Of a stretch of 64,000 nucleotides of DNA, positions 40,850-49,405 are shown one piece after another. Position 1 is the first letter of the stretch. The number at the start of each line of letters is the position of its first letter. The notes under the pieces are model-generated. The model was not told the origin of the DNA. It searched no databases and saw only the letters and a program-made list of their open reading frames with translations. Source of the stretch: Streptomyces sp. TLI_235 (GTDB lineage Bacteria; Actinomycetota; Actinomycetes; Streptomycetales; Streptomycetaceae); NCBI GenBank assembly GCA_002300355.1, contig NSGV01000003.1:620001-684000 (forward strand). The letters are read 5' to 3'. Both the position numbers and the translations under genes were made by a program.

Positions 40850-41125
40850 CGGACCCAGCCACTGCCCGGCCGGACCACGCCCAGGCGCCGGCTCCTCGCC
40901 CCCGCCCTGCATCCGGTCGAGCTCCAGCAACACGTGCACCGCGGCCGGCCGCCGCAGCGGCCGACATCGCCGCCGTCGCTGCCTCGTAGGCGCCCTGCCG
41001 GTCACCCGCCGCCCACGCCCGGGCCGCCCGGTCCACCCCCACCCGCAACTCGGCCAGGCTCGCCCCCGCAGCCTCCGGCACCGACTCCCGTACCTCGCCG
41101 ATCCCGCCATCATCACCCACCCCCC
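40850..41125 (-). pseudogene. frameshifted paralogue of the 13810 helical protein
   Basis: One minus-strand frame reads ESVPEAAGASLAELRVGVDRAARAWAAGDRQGAYEAATAAMSA. After a shift near 40975 the second frame continues VHVLLELDRMQGGGEEPAPGRG. Together they align with LAELKHLACAAVDHWNNGDPKGAYDAL and LLLELDRAAAQAGERGR of the gene at 13810. The natural stop is lost. It is not expected to be functional. Confidence 0.5.
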
Positions 41126-41590
41126 GCACACCCGCCCGGCTGTCCGGGCCGGTCCCAACACCGCTGAGGCACCTCTGCGCCCCCCGGTGCGGGCGTGCGA
41201 CGCCGGCTGCCGGGCCGCGGAGCCGAGCGGGAAGGCACACCTGCAGCACACGGCACGCGCCCGCGGGCAGGGGCCCGCTGGTCCGTCGGTGCGGCATCCG
41301 ACGCCGGGACGCTTGTGCACGCCCGCCACCGGGAACGGCCCATGCGCCCGGACCTGCGGCCGGTTCGCACCATCCAGGGGCCTTCCGGGCACGGCCCGCC
41401 GTCCACCTGGCAGCGGGCCGACACACCGCGACAGGGCGGGGCCGCCGGTACTCGACCGGCGGCCCCGCGGCGACACACGCTCAACTTCTGGTCCCTCACC
41501 ACCGACGCTACCCACCCGCCACCCACGCCGCGACCCGGCCGCCTTGCGATGTCCGCCCTCGGCGCGGCGCAGATGCCGGGTCTCCACCCT
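41126..41590. other. stretch without a recognised gene
   Basis: The 465 bp are GC-rich and open in several frames, but no start, ribosome site or motif supports a gene on either strand. Confidence 0.3.
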
Positions 41591-41599
41591 CGCTGCTCG

Positions 41600-41797
41600 A
41601 AATGAACGGATGGCTACACCACGGCATGGGTCGGGCTCACCGCGAGGGGGCCGGCTCGTAAATGAGCGCACAGCGAGGTAGACCACGTCTGCGATAAGCA
41701 GCAGCACACCGATGGCGAGCAGAAGCAGGCCGTGGACGAGAACGCCCACCGGGCCCAGAACGATCGCGGTGATCACGACCACGAGAAACAGAACCAT
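41600..41797 (-). CDS. small hydrophobic membrane protein, natural stop not found
   Basis: From ATG 41797 the first 48 residues form two membrane helices (LFLVVVITAIVLGPVGVLVHG, LLLLAIGVLLLIADVVYLAV) followed by RSFTSRPPRG. Such two-helix proteins of 50-60 residues are common in streptomycete stress islands. A GGAGG site is present upstream. The frame stays open far beyond the likely end near 41630, so the stop was probably lost. The end given is an estimate. Confidence 0.4.
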
Positions 41798-42063
41798 GGC
41801 ACGCCTCCGTGCAGGGTGACGGGTTCAGGGGTGGGCGGCGGCAGTCGGCCCGCTCGTGGCCCGCATCTTCCGTGGTGCAACGATCCAGCCCTCGGACACC
41901 AGCGCCTTGTCCCCGCAGCGGGCTGGTCTATCCGTTCGGGTCCACCCTGGCGCGGCCCGGGCAGTGTGCCCGGGGGGCGGCGCGGGCCCCGGTGCGGTGT
42001 GCTGAGTGGTGGTCACGGTGTCTCCATCGGTGGGGTGGTGTGCTCTCCGGGATGGTCCCGGCC

Positions 42064-42897
42064 TCACCTTCGTCGTTTCAGCGCACCTTCCAGGCGAGGA
42101 TATTCGTCGTGGAGCAGCCGGCCGGCCAGTGCGCCGCCGTAGACCACGGCGCCGACGCCGACCAGCCAGGACTGGATGACCAGGACGGTCCCGATCGGTC
42201 CGTAGGCGAGGGTGTTGGTGGCGATCAGTGGCGAGAAGACGAGCCGGGAGAAGACCCTCAGGCCGAGCAGCCCGGCTGTGGTGGCCACGGCGCCGGGCAG
42301 CAGGGCGATCCAGGGGACCCGGCCGCCGAGCAGCATCCGCTGCGACCACCAGAGGAACAGGACGGCGCTCAGCACCGCGGCGACGCCGCCGAGCGGGGTC
42401 TGCCGCCACAGGGTGGTGGTGGCGGACAGGAGGAGGAGTCCGATGAGGGCGGCGAGCCACACGGCGTGCCGCCACCTGGCCCACCAGCGGGCCGGTGGTA
42501 GGCCCCAGATCTTCTCGTAGGTGGTCTGCACCGCCGCTCCGAAGGACAGGCCGAAAACGGCGAGGGCGGCGAGGCTGAACGCCGTCGTGGTCTGCAGTGT
42601 CTGGCCGGGCAGGGCGATCAGCTGCTCGACCTTCTTCCTGGAGGTCGCCGACACACCGAGTCCTTCGCCCAGCCATTGTGCGAAGCCCTGCCCGTTCGCC
42701 GGGTCAGCCGCCGAGATGACGATCAGCAGCGGCACGAGGGTGAGGAACCCGAGCGCCGCGAAGCCCAGCGACCGCTGCCACAGTTCGAGAGCGCTGCCCC
42801 GCCTCCATCCGCGCCCGGCCGCCGAACGGCCGACCCTGCGGCGCAGCCGCCCGAACAGGGACGAGCGGCCCTCGGGATCGGGAGGCTTCATCGGCAT
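42064..42897 (-). CDS. YihY/virulence factor BrkB-family membrane protein
   Basis: The 277-residue protein has six predicted helices and family patterns (LGFAALGFLTLVPLLIVISA, AALAVFGLSFGAAVQTTYEKIWG, GPIGTVLVIQSWLVGVGAVVYGGAL). It is shorter than many YihY proteins, starting with a basic cytoplasmic tail. Members are inner-membrane proteins of uncertain function, once misnamed ribonuclease BN. ATG 42897. It stands alone. Confidence 0.85.
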   Translation of the reverse strand: MPMKPPDPEGRSSLFGRLRRRVGRSAAGRGWRRGSALELWQRSLGFAALGFLTLVPLLIVISAADPANGQGFAQWLGEGLGVSATSRKKVEQLIALPGQTLQTTTAFSLAALAVFGLSFGAAVQTTYEKIWGLPPARWWARWRHAVWLAALIGLLLLSATTTLWRQTPLGGVAAVLSAVLFLWWSQRMLLGGRVPWIALLPGAVATTAGLLGLRVFSRLVFSPLIATNTLAYGPIGTVLVIQSWLVGVGAVVYGGALAGRLLHDEYPRLEGALKRRR

Positions 42898-43090
42898 GAA
42901 TGTTGAGTACCACGGTCGATGCCGTCGCTGGCCAACGGCGCGGCGAGCGGCCGGTCGGGCTTCGGTGGGCCGGCCGCAGCGGTGGCGGGTGGGGTGTCGG
43001 CAACGGTTGAAATTGAGCCGCTGCCGACATGGGGTCTGGGCCCCTTTCGAGGGGTTGTGGATCGGCCTGCTGTCGGAGGTGCTCGGGCGG
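42898..43090. other. short intergenic region
   Basis: No gene was recognised between the YihY gene start and the terminator of the DUF1206 gene. Confidence 0.3.
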
Positions 43091-43125
43091 ACCCCGGATG
43101 TGCACTCCGGTGCCCGGAACGGGGT
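43091..43125 (-). terminator. hairpin downstream of the DUF1206 gene
   Basis: ACCCCG (43091-43096) pairs with CGGGGT (43120-43125); inner CCGG pairs can extend the stem. It is 27 bp after the minus-strand stop at 43152. Confidence 0.45.
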
Positions 43126-43151
43126 CGGTTGATCTGCCGGGACGCCTGCTG

Positions 43152-44024
43152 TTATCGCGCGGGCGGGTCTGATCGTTCAGGAGTTTTGTGCCAGCGGGCT
43201 TCGCAGAAGGAGTAGAGGCCGAACAGCAGGAAGCCGATCGCTGCCGCGATCAGCAGCACGGGGCCGGCGGGTGTGTCCGCGAACGAGCGCAGCGTCTCGT
43301 CCAGGCCCTTGGCCTTGCTGGGGTCGAACTTCACGGCGGCCAGCAGGATGAACAGGCCGGCCACCGCCGCGGCGGCGCCGCACGCCACGCCGCCGACGAT
43401 TCCCAGCAGCGCGACGACCCGCCGCGTTCGCGGGCTCATGTCACCTGTCTGGAGATCCTCCTCGAACTTCCGCATCACTGCGCGCACCGCCATCACCACG
43501 CCCACGATGACCAGGACGGCTCCGACCCCGCCGACCAGGAACCGCCCGCCCGGCCACTCCAGCACCCTCGCGGTGTACTCCTTGGACGTCTCGTTGCCGG
43601 ACCGGCTCCCGGAGGAGCCGCCGACCAGGACGGTCTGCACCACGCCGATGGAGATCACCGCGTAGAACACGGCCAGCACCAGAGAGCCCAGGCGCCTGGT
43701 CCACTTGTCGCCGCCCGGCACCGATGATCCGAACACGGCCTCGGACAGCCGCCACAGCGCCATCGCCGCCAGCCCCACCACCAGCGCCCACAGCAGGAAG
43801 CGGCCGAAGGGCTGTTCGCCGATGGTCCGCACCGCGCCGGACCTGTCAGCCTCGTCACCGCTCCCTGCGCCGAGCCCGATCCGCACGGCCAGGACCCCCA
43901 CCAGCACGTTGATCGCTCCCCGTGCGCAGAGCCCGACCCTGGCCACGACACTCATGGCATGGCTGTCGGCCAGGCGCCGCCCCTGCGACCTGGCCCCTGC
44001 GGTACCGCCGTTCCTGATGGCCAT
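43152..44024 (-). CDS. DUF1206 membrane protein
   Basis: The 290-residue protein has six predicted helices in three similar pairs, as in DUF1206 (VARVGLCARGAINVLVGVLAVRIGLG, FGRFLLWALVVGLAAMALWRLSEAVFG, LLIAAAIGFLLFGLYSFCEARW). The function is unknown; the family is common in actinobacterial stress regions. ATG 44024 follows a perfect AAGGAGGT site. The promoter, ribosome site and first 21 codons are duplicated at 32858-33150 in front of a DinB fragment. Confidence 0.87.
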   Translation of the reverse strand: MAIRNGGTAGARSQGRRLADSHAMSVVARVGLCARGAINVLVGVLAVRIGLGAGSGDEADRSGAVRTIGEQPFGRFLLWALVVGLAAMALWRLSEAVFGSSVPGGDKWTRRLGSLVLAVFYAVISIGVVQTVLVGGSSGSRSGNETSKEYTARVLEWPGGRFLVGGVGAVLVIVGVVMAVRAVMRKFEEDLQTGDMSPRTRRVVALLGIVGGVACGAAAAVAGLFILLAAVKFDPSKAKGLDETLRSFADTPAGPVLLIAAAIGFLLFGLYSFCEARWHKTPERSDPPAR

Positions 44025-44251
44025 ACACGGCACCTCCTTGTGCCGGACCCAGCCCGCCGACATGCCCCCGCGTCATCGGCCACGCCCGGCGCCCACCCGA
44101 CGGGCGCCTTGCCAGGGTTGGGTCGGTCAGACGGAGGAAGTGCTCGGTGCCGGAGGACGCCCTTCAGGACTACCGTACGGCGCGGCTGGGAGGCTGCCCA
44201 CGGGCCCCGGGAGCCGTTCACCGCCCCGCCGCGCGCGGGTGGTCCGCTGTC
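43961..44251. repeat. near-identical direct repeat, copy 2 (partner 32858-33150)
   Basis: This copy contains the start of the intact DUF1206 gene and about 230 bp upstream. Since the gene here is complete, this is the likely source locus and 32858-33150 the derived one. Confidence 0.85.
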
Positions 44252-44808
44252 CGCGTGCCGCGGGCGCAGCGGGACGGTGAAGCGGCCGGGGCGGGCAGGT
44301 GTCGGCATGCCCGAGCGTCGTCACCGTCGTCGTGGCTGTGTCCGGGCTCTGGGCTTTGGGCGTGCTTGTCGTCCTGGTGGGGCCGGGGGCCGCGCCGGAG
44401 GATCGTCCGGGGCGGCCGGTGCCGGGTTCTGCGCGGCCCCGTGCGGTGGCGCCGAAGGTGAGCGACTTGGTCGCGGTCGGGGCGGGCGTCTGGGCGGTTT
44501 CTGTGGGCTGTTGCGCGGCTGTGCGCAGCTGCGAGGTGTTCCCCGGCGGCGGCGTGGTACTCGTGGCCCGGCATGCTCGGGGCTGCCCGGGTCTGCCGGG
44601 CGCGACGAATCGCGGCCCTTGTCGCGCGCCGTGGAGGTCGTGAAGGACGCATCACGGTTGAGGACGTCTGCCTCCCAAGACCCTTTGAGGAGTGCATGCG
44701 CCAGCCGTCGACGCACAGCCCGTAGCGGCGGACCGGTCGGCATCGGAACCCCGACAGGACGCTCTCGCTCCGGCCTGCTCGGCGGTGCCGTGACCTGGTC
44801 ATCGCGGG
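44252..44808. other. stretch with decayed sequence only
   Basis: Both strands show short protein-like pieces (minus strand HEYHAAAGEHLAAAHSRATA and RRLAHALLKGSWEADVLNRDA) without a continuous frame. They suggest remnants of small helical genes. Nothing can be annotated with confidence in these 557 bp. Confidence 0.3.
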
Positions 44809-45408
44809 TCATTCGGCGCGGTGGGGCCGGTGGGAGGCGACGCGCAGCGTGGCCCGGGCGGGGAGTTGCTCCCATCCGGTGCTGCGGCGGGCGCGGTGCA
44901 GGGTGCCTTCCAGGGCGGGGAGGATGTCCCGGGGGTGGGCGTCCGGATCGAGGGTGAGATCGAAGGTCGCGTGTGGGTGGTCAGGGTGACCGGTCAGGTG
45001 GGCCTGCGCCTTGTGGACGCCGGGGAGTCGGGCGGCGTCGGCGGCCAGGGCGTCGGCGAGGGCGCTGTCGTGCAGTTCGACGCCGTCGCAGGGCGGGTTG
45101 CCGACCGGCAGGCGCCCGGGGTGGCGGTGGTGGAGTTGTGCCAGGAGCCACCACAGGGCCAGGGCGATGAGGATGGCCAGGGCGGCGATGACGGTCGGCC
45201 ACCACCAGTCCTCGTCCGTCCAGCGGGTGCGGTCCTGGACCGGCACGAGGGTGTCGTGCGGGCCGGTGAGGGGCCAGTCGGCGGGCGGGTCGAGACTCCA
45301 GCGCCGGTAGAGGTCCAGCGCGCCGACCAGCACGAGCAGGCCGCCGCCGAGCATGACCAGGCCGGCGACGGCCAGCAAGGTCCGGTTGAGGACGGAGTGA
45401 GAGTTCAT
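44809..45408 (-). CDS. amaP: alkaline-shock response membrane anchor protein AmaP
   Basis: The 199-residue protein has two N-terminal helices (LLAVAGLVMLGGGLLVLVGAL, VIAALAILIALALWWLLAQL) flanking an extracytoplasmic loop, then a soluble domain of about 100 residues (VELHDSALADALAADAARLPGV), as in AmaP, which anchors Asp23 to the membrane. It is the last gene of a five-gene minus-strand operon with two Asp23 proteins. It probably links envelope-stress proteins to the inner membrane. Confidence 0.8.
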   Translation of the reverse strand: MNSHSVLNRTLLAVAGLVMLGGGLLVLVGALDLYRRWSLDPPADWPLTGPHDTLVPVQDRTRWTDEDWWWPTVIAALAILIALALWWLLAQLHHRHPGRLPVGNPPCDGVELHDSALADALAADAARLPGVHKAQAHLTGHPDHPHATFDLTLDPDAHPRDILPALEGTLHRARRSTGWEQLPARATLRVASHRPHRAE

Positions 45409-45457
45409 CAGATGGTCTCCCGTGGCGATGGGGCCGGCGGTCTGTGCGGCTGCACGG

Positions 45458-46117
45458 TCACTGGCCGCGCCGGCGGGCCCGGACCGTGAGCCGGGGCACC
45501 CGGGCGAGGGCGAGGGCGTCGAGCTGTGCTGTCAGTGCTTCGGTGACCTCGGTCCGCACCGTGTCCAGGTCGCGGAAGGCGACCTGCGCGCGGGCGTTGA
45601 TCCGGCGTCGGCGAACTCGCACGTCGGCGTGGGATACGCCCGGCACGCGCAGGGCGGCATCGCGCAGCAGGCGTGCGGCGCCGTCGCGGTCGAGAGCGGC
45701 CTGTGGTGCGTCCGGGTCGTCGGGGGCCGCCATGGGCAGGAGGTGTCGGCGGCCGGGGGTGAGCGCCAGGACGATCAGCCACAGGCCGAGGACGGCTGCC
45801 ACTGCCGCGCCGGTGAGGACCCACGGGTCGTCGATCGGCCGGGTGGCGAGCTCGTCGGCGAGGGTTTTGCGCCAGGCGGCGGCGGTGTGGCCGGTGCGCA
45901 CCCGGACGACGTCGAACAGCGTGAACGCGCAGGCCGCCAGGACGACGAGGGCCACGATCGCGGCGGGAACCCTCCGCTCGGACCACCAGCGCGGGGCTGC
46001 ACGGCCGCGCTCGGTGTGGGCCGCGGGTGTGCCGGCCGGGCTGCTTTCGGGCGGCACACCCTGCGCGGTGGCGGATTCGGGGTCGGGGTCGGAGACGGCC
46101 GGGTGCTGGTGTGTCAT
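45458..46117 (-). CDS. DUF6286-like membrane protein of the Asp23 operon
   Basis: This 219-residue protein has a Pro/Ala-rich cytoplasmic start, a helix (RVPAAIVALVVLAACAFTLFDVV), a loop with TRPIDDPWV, a second helix (AAVAAVLGLWLIVLALTP) and a soluble C-terminal domain (AARLLRDAALRVPGVSHADVRVRRRRINARAQVAF). The order is constant in streptomycete AmaP/Asp23 operons. ATG 46117 has AAGGAGAG upstream. The function is presumably in envelope-stress assembly. Confidence 0.78.
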   Translation of the reverse strand: MTHQHPAVSDPDPESATAQGVPPESSPAGTPAAHTERGRAAPRWWSERRVPAAIVALVVLAACAFTLFDVVRVRTGHTAAAWRKTLADELATRPIDDPWVLTGAAVAAVLGLWLIVLALTPGRRHLLPMAAPDDPDAPQAALDRDGAARLLRDAALRVPGVSHADVRVRRRRINARAQVAFRDLDTVRTEVTEALTAQLDALALARVPRLTVRARRRGQ

Positions 46118-46205
46118 GCCGGCTCTCCTTGAGATCTGGGGCGGCGGGCGGATGTCCCGGCGGTGTTCCGCGGGGAGGGCTCGGTGATGGGGTGTGCGCT
46201 GCGGG

Positions 46206-46556
46206 TCAGTGGACGCGGCCGTCGCTGCCCTCGGGGAGGAGGCGGCGGATCGCGAGGGCGACCTCGGTGACCTCGAGTCCGGTCAGGCGGCCCACGCGCC
46301 GCGTCACCTGGCGCTGTAGCTCGCGGGCGGCTGCGGCGAGATCGATCGGGTAGGGCAGCTCGACGGCCAGCCTGATGCGGGCGAAACTGCCGTGCACGTG
46401 CGCCGACGCGTCGGGGGTCGGCGGTGCGGGCCGCGCGGGGCGGTGCGGCTGCGCGGCGAGGGCCTCCCGGCCGGCCCGCGCGGCGATCCTGGCCACCACG
46501 CGGTCCGGGACGACGGTGGCGCCGCGCTCTCGCGCCGTGACGGGTTGCGGGGTCAT
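46206..46556 (-). CDS. Asp23/Gls24-family envelope stress protein
   Basis: The 116-residue protein has an N-terminal VVPDRVVARIAARAGREAL stretch and the Asp23 core (SFARIRLAVELPYPIDLAAAARELQRQVTRRVGRLTGLEVTEVALAI). It is a short, divergent member of the family, located between a small membrane protein (overlapping by 4 bp) and the DUF6286-like gene. Soluble; expected to bind AmaP. Confidence 0.82.
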   Translation of the reverse strand: MTPQPVTARERGATVVPDRVVARIAARAGREALAAQPHRPARPAPPTPDASAHVHGSFARIRLAVELPYPIDLAAAARELQRQVTRRVGRLTGLEVTEVALAIRRLLPEGSDGRVH

Positions 46557-46741
46557 CGGCGCCGGTCCTCGGACCGGGTCCGGCGCCAGTCCCTGACGTC
46601 GACGTCACCCTCCAGGAGACGCCCGACGACGAGGCCGACCACGCCGAGGACGAAGACCAGGAGGAAGGCCCAGAAGCCGCCGAAGTACCCGGCGAATCCC
46701 AGCGCCATTCCCGCCAGCAGACCGAGTGCGGCTGTGCTCAT
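46553..46741 (-). CDS. small membrane protein (DUF2273-like position)
   Basis: The 62-residue protein has two hydrophobic segments (ALGLLAGMALGFAGYFGGFWAFLLVFVLGVVGLVVGRLLEG) followed by a charged tail. Its size, topology and place between two Asp23 genes match the DUF2273-like small membrane proteins of these operons. It overlaps the next gene by 4 bp, indicating coupled translation. Confidence 0.75.
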   Translation of the reverse strand: MSTAALGLLAGMALGFAGYFGGFWAFLLVFVLGVVGLVVGRLLEGDVDVRDWRRTRSEDRRR

Positions 46742-46748
46742 CTCACAT

Positions 46749-46794
46749 GCTCCTTGTTCGGTGTCGCCCGGGCTCCTTGCTCGGTGTCGCCCGG
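46749..46794. repeat. tandem 23-bp duplication
   Basis: GCTCCTTGTTCGGTGTCGCC plus CGG (46749-46771) is followed by the same sequence with one change (46772-46794). It lies between two genes of the Asp23 operon and overlaps the ribosome-site region of the small membrane protein. Confidence 0.85.
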
Positions 46795-46853
46795 GCCTCC
46801 CCGGTCACGCTGCAGCGTCCCGGCAGCGACGGTGCGGGGCGGGCGGCTGCGGG

Positions 46854-47324
46854 TCAGGCGACGCGGCTCTCGGTGTCGCCCTCCTCGTCGGGGAGGTGGA
46901 CGTCGTCGACGGCGATGTTCACCTCCACGACCTCCAGGCCGGTCAGGCGCTCCACCGCCGCGATGACATTGACGCGCACGTCGCCCGCCAGGTCGGTGAT
47001 GGGGACGCCGTACTCCACGACGACGACGAGGTCGACGGCGGCCTGGCGCTCGCCCACCTCGACCTTCACTCCGCCCCTGACGCTCGCCCGTCCCCCGCCC
47101 GGAACGCGTTCACGTACCGCGCCCATGGTGCGGGACATCCCGGCTCCCAGGGCGTGGATACCGGGAACGTCCCGCGCGGCGGTGCCCACGATCTTCTCCA
47201 CGACGCTGTCCGCGATGGTCGTCTTCCCCCGCTCCTCGGGCACCCGGTCCGCGCCGGTGGGACCTTGCAGGCCGTCCTCCGGGCGTCCGTCGCCCTGCGG
47301 GAAACTGCTGGACGTGTCCGTCAT
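46854..47324 (-). CDS. Asp23/Gls24-family envelope stress protein
   Basis: The 156-residue protein is a canonical Asp23: TTIADSVVEKIVGTAARDVPGIHALG, then VKVEVGERQAAVDLVVVVEYGVPITDLAGDVRVNVIAAVERLTGLEVVEVNIAVDDVHLP. It leads the minus-strand operon and is divergent from an ECF sigma factor across a 158-bp region. That factor probably controls it. A GGAGG site precedes ATG 47324. Confidence 0.9.
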   Translation of the reverse strand: MTDTSSSFPQGDGRPEDGLQGPTGADRVPEERGKTTIADSVVEKIVGTAARDVPGIHALGAGMSRTMGAVRERVPGGGRASVRGGVKVEVGERQAAVDLVVVVEYGVPITDLAGDVRVNVIAAVERLTGLEVVEVNIAVDDVHLPDEEGDTESRVA

Positions 47325-47419
47325 GGCAGGCCTCCTTGACCTCGCCCCGGTGCGAGCCCAGCCGGGCCCGCTGAACTATTGGACGCTGCCCGCACGAAAT
47401 CCTCACGCCCTCGGCATAA

Positions 47420-47438
47420 CTGTCCGGATAACGGACAG
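47420..47438. promoter_or_regulatory. inverted repeat in the Asp23/ECF sigma divergent region
   Basis: CTGTCCG (47420-47426) and CGGACAG (47432-47438) form a perfect 7-bp inverted repeat around GATAA, 45 bp before the sigma factor start. It may be a regulator site for both operons. No regulator is assigned. Confidence 0.45.
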
Positions 47439-47482
47439 GCGAGAGGAGGAGGGGCACACAGCATCGGCGACCGGATGCCACG

Positions 47483-48160
47483 ATGAGCACAGCGCAGACC
47501 CACACCACCGCTGGCTTCCGCGAGCGGCCTCCCCCACTGCACGCCCGACAAGACCGCCCGGCCGCGCCGTGGCGCCTGCCGTCCCCGTCCACCGCAAGCC
47601 GCCCGGACCGCACCGGCCCGGTCAGCGACCAGCTCCTCGCGGTCCGCGCAGCGGAGGGCGACGACGAGGCCTTCGCCGTCCTGGTCGGCCGCCACAGCGC
47701 CGCCCTCCTCACCCTCGCCCGACACCTGACCGGCAACCGACAGGACGCCGAGGACGTCGTCCAGGAGTCCCTCCTCAGCGCATGGAGACGACTACCGGAA
47801 TTCCGGGGCGACGCCGCGTTCCGCACCTGGCTCTACCGCATCGTCACCAACCGCTGCCTCAGTCTCCTGCGCAGCCGTCCCATGCCTGCCGTCCCCCTCG
47901 ACATCCATCCCGAACCCGCAGCCCTCGCCGCGCTCGGAGCCCCCGAGCAGGTGGCAGAGGCCCACGCCGCCACACGCGCCCTCGCGCGCGCACTGGCCCG
48001 CATCGACCCCGGCCAGCGGGCCTGCTGGATCCTGCGCGAACTCCACGGCATGCACTACGGCGAGATCGCACGAACCCTCGGCATCAGCGAACAGACGGTA
48101 CGCGGCAGACTGTTCCGCGCACGCCGATCCCTCGCGGAGGCGATGGCCCCATGGCGCTAG
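47483..48160 (+). CDS. ECF-type RNA polymerase sigma factor
   Basis: The 225-residue protein has a 50-residue extension, then region 2 (EAFAVLVGRHSAALLTLARHLTGNRQDAEDVVQESLLSAWRRLPEF, FRTWLYRIVTNRCLSLL) and region 4 (ALARIDPGQRACWILRELHGMHYGEIARTLGISEQTVRGRLFRARRSL). It overlaps the next gene by 10 bp and is divergent from the Asp23/AmaP operon, which it probably transcribes under envelope stress. No typical zinc anti-sigma is present; the overlapping gene may modulate it. Confidence 0.9.
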   Translation: MSTAQTHTTAGFRERPPPLHARQDRPAAPWRLPSPSTASRPDRTGPVSDQLLAVRAAEGDDEAFAVLVGRHSAALLTLARHLTGNRQDAEDVVQESLLSAWRRLPEFRGDAAFRTWLYRIVTNRCLSLLRSRPMPAVPLDIHPEPAALAALGAPEQVAEAHAATRALARALARIDPGQRACWILRELHGMHYGEIARTLGISEQTVRGRLFRARRSLAEAMAPWR

Positions 48161-48717
48161 AACACCGCCCACCCCGCACAGCCGACCCGACCCGGCCCCG
48201 GCCCGGCACCGACCGGAACCCGGACAGTCCCGACGACCCCGCCGACGCCGACAAGCAGCGCCTCCTGCGTCAGGCCACCGAGGCCCTCCGCGCCCAGGGA
48301 CCCGACAGCTGGAGCACGGCCCTCGCAGAGCGGGTCATGCGCGCGGTACGGGCCGAACACCGACGAGGACGACGGCTCTTCCGTGGCGACCCCGCCCACG
48401 GACATCACATCGACGAGAACACCGCCGCCAAAACACTGCGCCGCGCCGCCGACAACGCCGGCACCGCCCGGGCCGGCAGCTGCCGCCTCACACCCACCCC
48501 CGACGGCAGAACCATCCACGCCACCATGACCCTCACCGCCGACCCGTCCCACCCCCTGCTCCCCCAGGCCGACCAGGTCCGCCAGGCCGTCCTGCACAAC
48601 GCACAACACACCCTGAAACTCGCCGTCACACGCGTCGACATCACCATCAACGACCTCCACACCCCGAAAACACCCCCCAGCCCCGACCGCGATGCCATGT
48701 GCCACGACAGGAAATAA
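48151..48717 (+). CDS. Asp23-like protein coupled to the ECF sigma factor
   Basis: The 188-residue protein begins with a disordered stretch and a helix (QRLLRQATEALRAQGPDSWSTALAERVMRAVRAEHRRGRRL), then an Asp23-like beta-alpha module (CRLTPTPDGRTIHATMTL, QADQVRQAVLHNAQHTLKLAVTRVDITINDLHTP). ATG 48151 lies inside the sigma gene. The arrangement suggests a soluble regulator or reporter of the sigma factor, possibly titrated by membrane Asp23 complexes. This is inference. Confidence 0.75.
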   Translation: MALEHRPPRTADPTRPRPGTDRNPDSPDDPADADKQRLLRQATEALRAQGPDSWSTALAERVMRAVRAEHRRGRRLFRGDPAHGHHIDENTAAKTLRRAADNAGTARAGSCRLTPTPDGRTIHATMTLTADPSHPLLPQADQVRQAVLHNAQHTLKLAVTRVDITINDLHTPKTPPSPDRDAMCHDRK

Positions 48718-48853
48718 CGAGTCCGGACCCTGGACCGGCCCTCGAATCGGCCTCGTCACCTCCCTGGCCACATACGACGGCGCCGCCGAACTCGAACGCG
48801 GCCTCGACATCCTCCTCACCGGCCTCACCACCACCCTCACCCCACACCCCTGA
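48692..48853 (+). pseudogene. C-terminal remnant resembling an aminotransferase or lyase tail
   Basis: A 53-codon frame reads GPWTGPRIGLVTSLATYDGAAELERGLDILLTGL and ends in TLTPHP. The RIG...SLATYD...ELERGLDIL pattern resembles the end of class V PLP-dependent enzymes. It overlaps the end of the Asp23-like gene and has no independent start region, so it is likely a leftover fragment. Confidence 0.3.
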
Positions 48854-49020
48854 CCACCGCCGACACCGGACACGGGAGAGCTAGCTCCGGCGGGCCGGAC
48901 CGGAACGGCACCGCACGCAATTCCTCAGAGACACCGGCGGAACACAGGAGAGGCGAAGCATCACCTCCGCACCGACGGAGAACCCACATCGGCAGGGGGG
49001 AACGCACAACGGAGGTCATC

Positions 49021-49176
49021 GTGATCATCCTGGGAGTCATCCTCCTCGTCATCGGATTCCTCACCAGCATTTCCATCCTGTGGACCATCGGCATCGTCCT
49101 GGTCGTCATCGGCCTGATCCTCTGGATCCTGGGCGCCGTCGGCCACCAGGTCGGCGGCCGCCGCCACTACTACTGA
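49021..49176 (+). CDS. DUF6131-type small membrane protein
   Basis: The 51-residue protein consists of two short hydrophobic helices and a polar end (GVILLVIGFLTSISILW, TIGIVLVVIGLILWILGAVG, HQVGGRRHYY). This pattern is found in many streptomycete genomes as DUF6131. GTG 49021 is preceded by CGGAGG. The role is unknown, probably a stress-induced membrane peptide. Confidence 0.75.
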   Translation: MIILGVILLVIGFLTSISILWTIGIVLVVIGLILWILGAVGHQVGGRRHYY

Positions 49177-49405
49177 GATGCACCCAAGGCCATCCCAGGC
49201 CCGGCGGCACGGTCGCGAGTCCGCACAGCGGGTTCCGACCGCGCCGCCGGGGCGCTCAGTTCCGATCCCTCCGGACCGGCCGTGGCAGGGCAGCGGTTCG
49301 GCGTGCGGCAGCGCCCCCGACCCGCCGTTGGCAGCCACCCACCGTGGGCGCGTCGCCGCCAACGGCACATATGACGGCAGCAGAGCGGGGCGGCCCGCCT
49401 GTGCG

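Noticed and set aside
39650..41797. A minus-strand open frame of 715 codons
   Set aside because: Only the first 50 codons look like a protein (two membrane helices). The rest is antisense to HATPase and STAS genes or belongs to a frameshifted paralogue.
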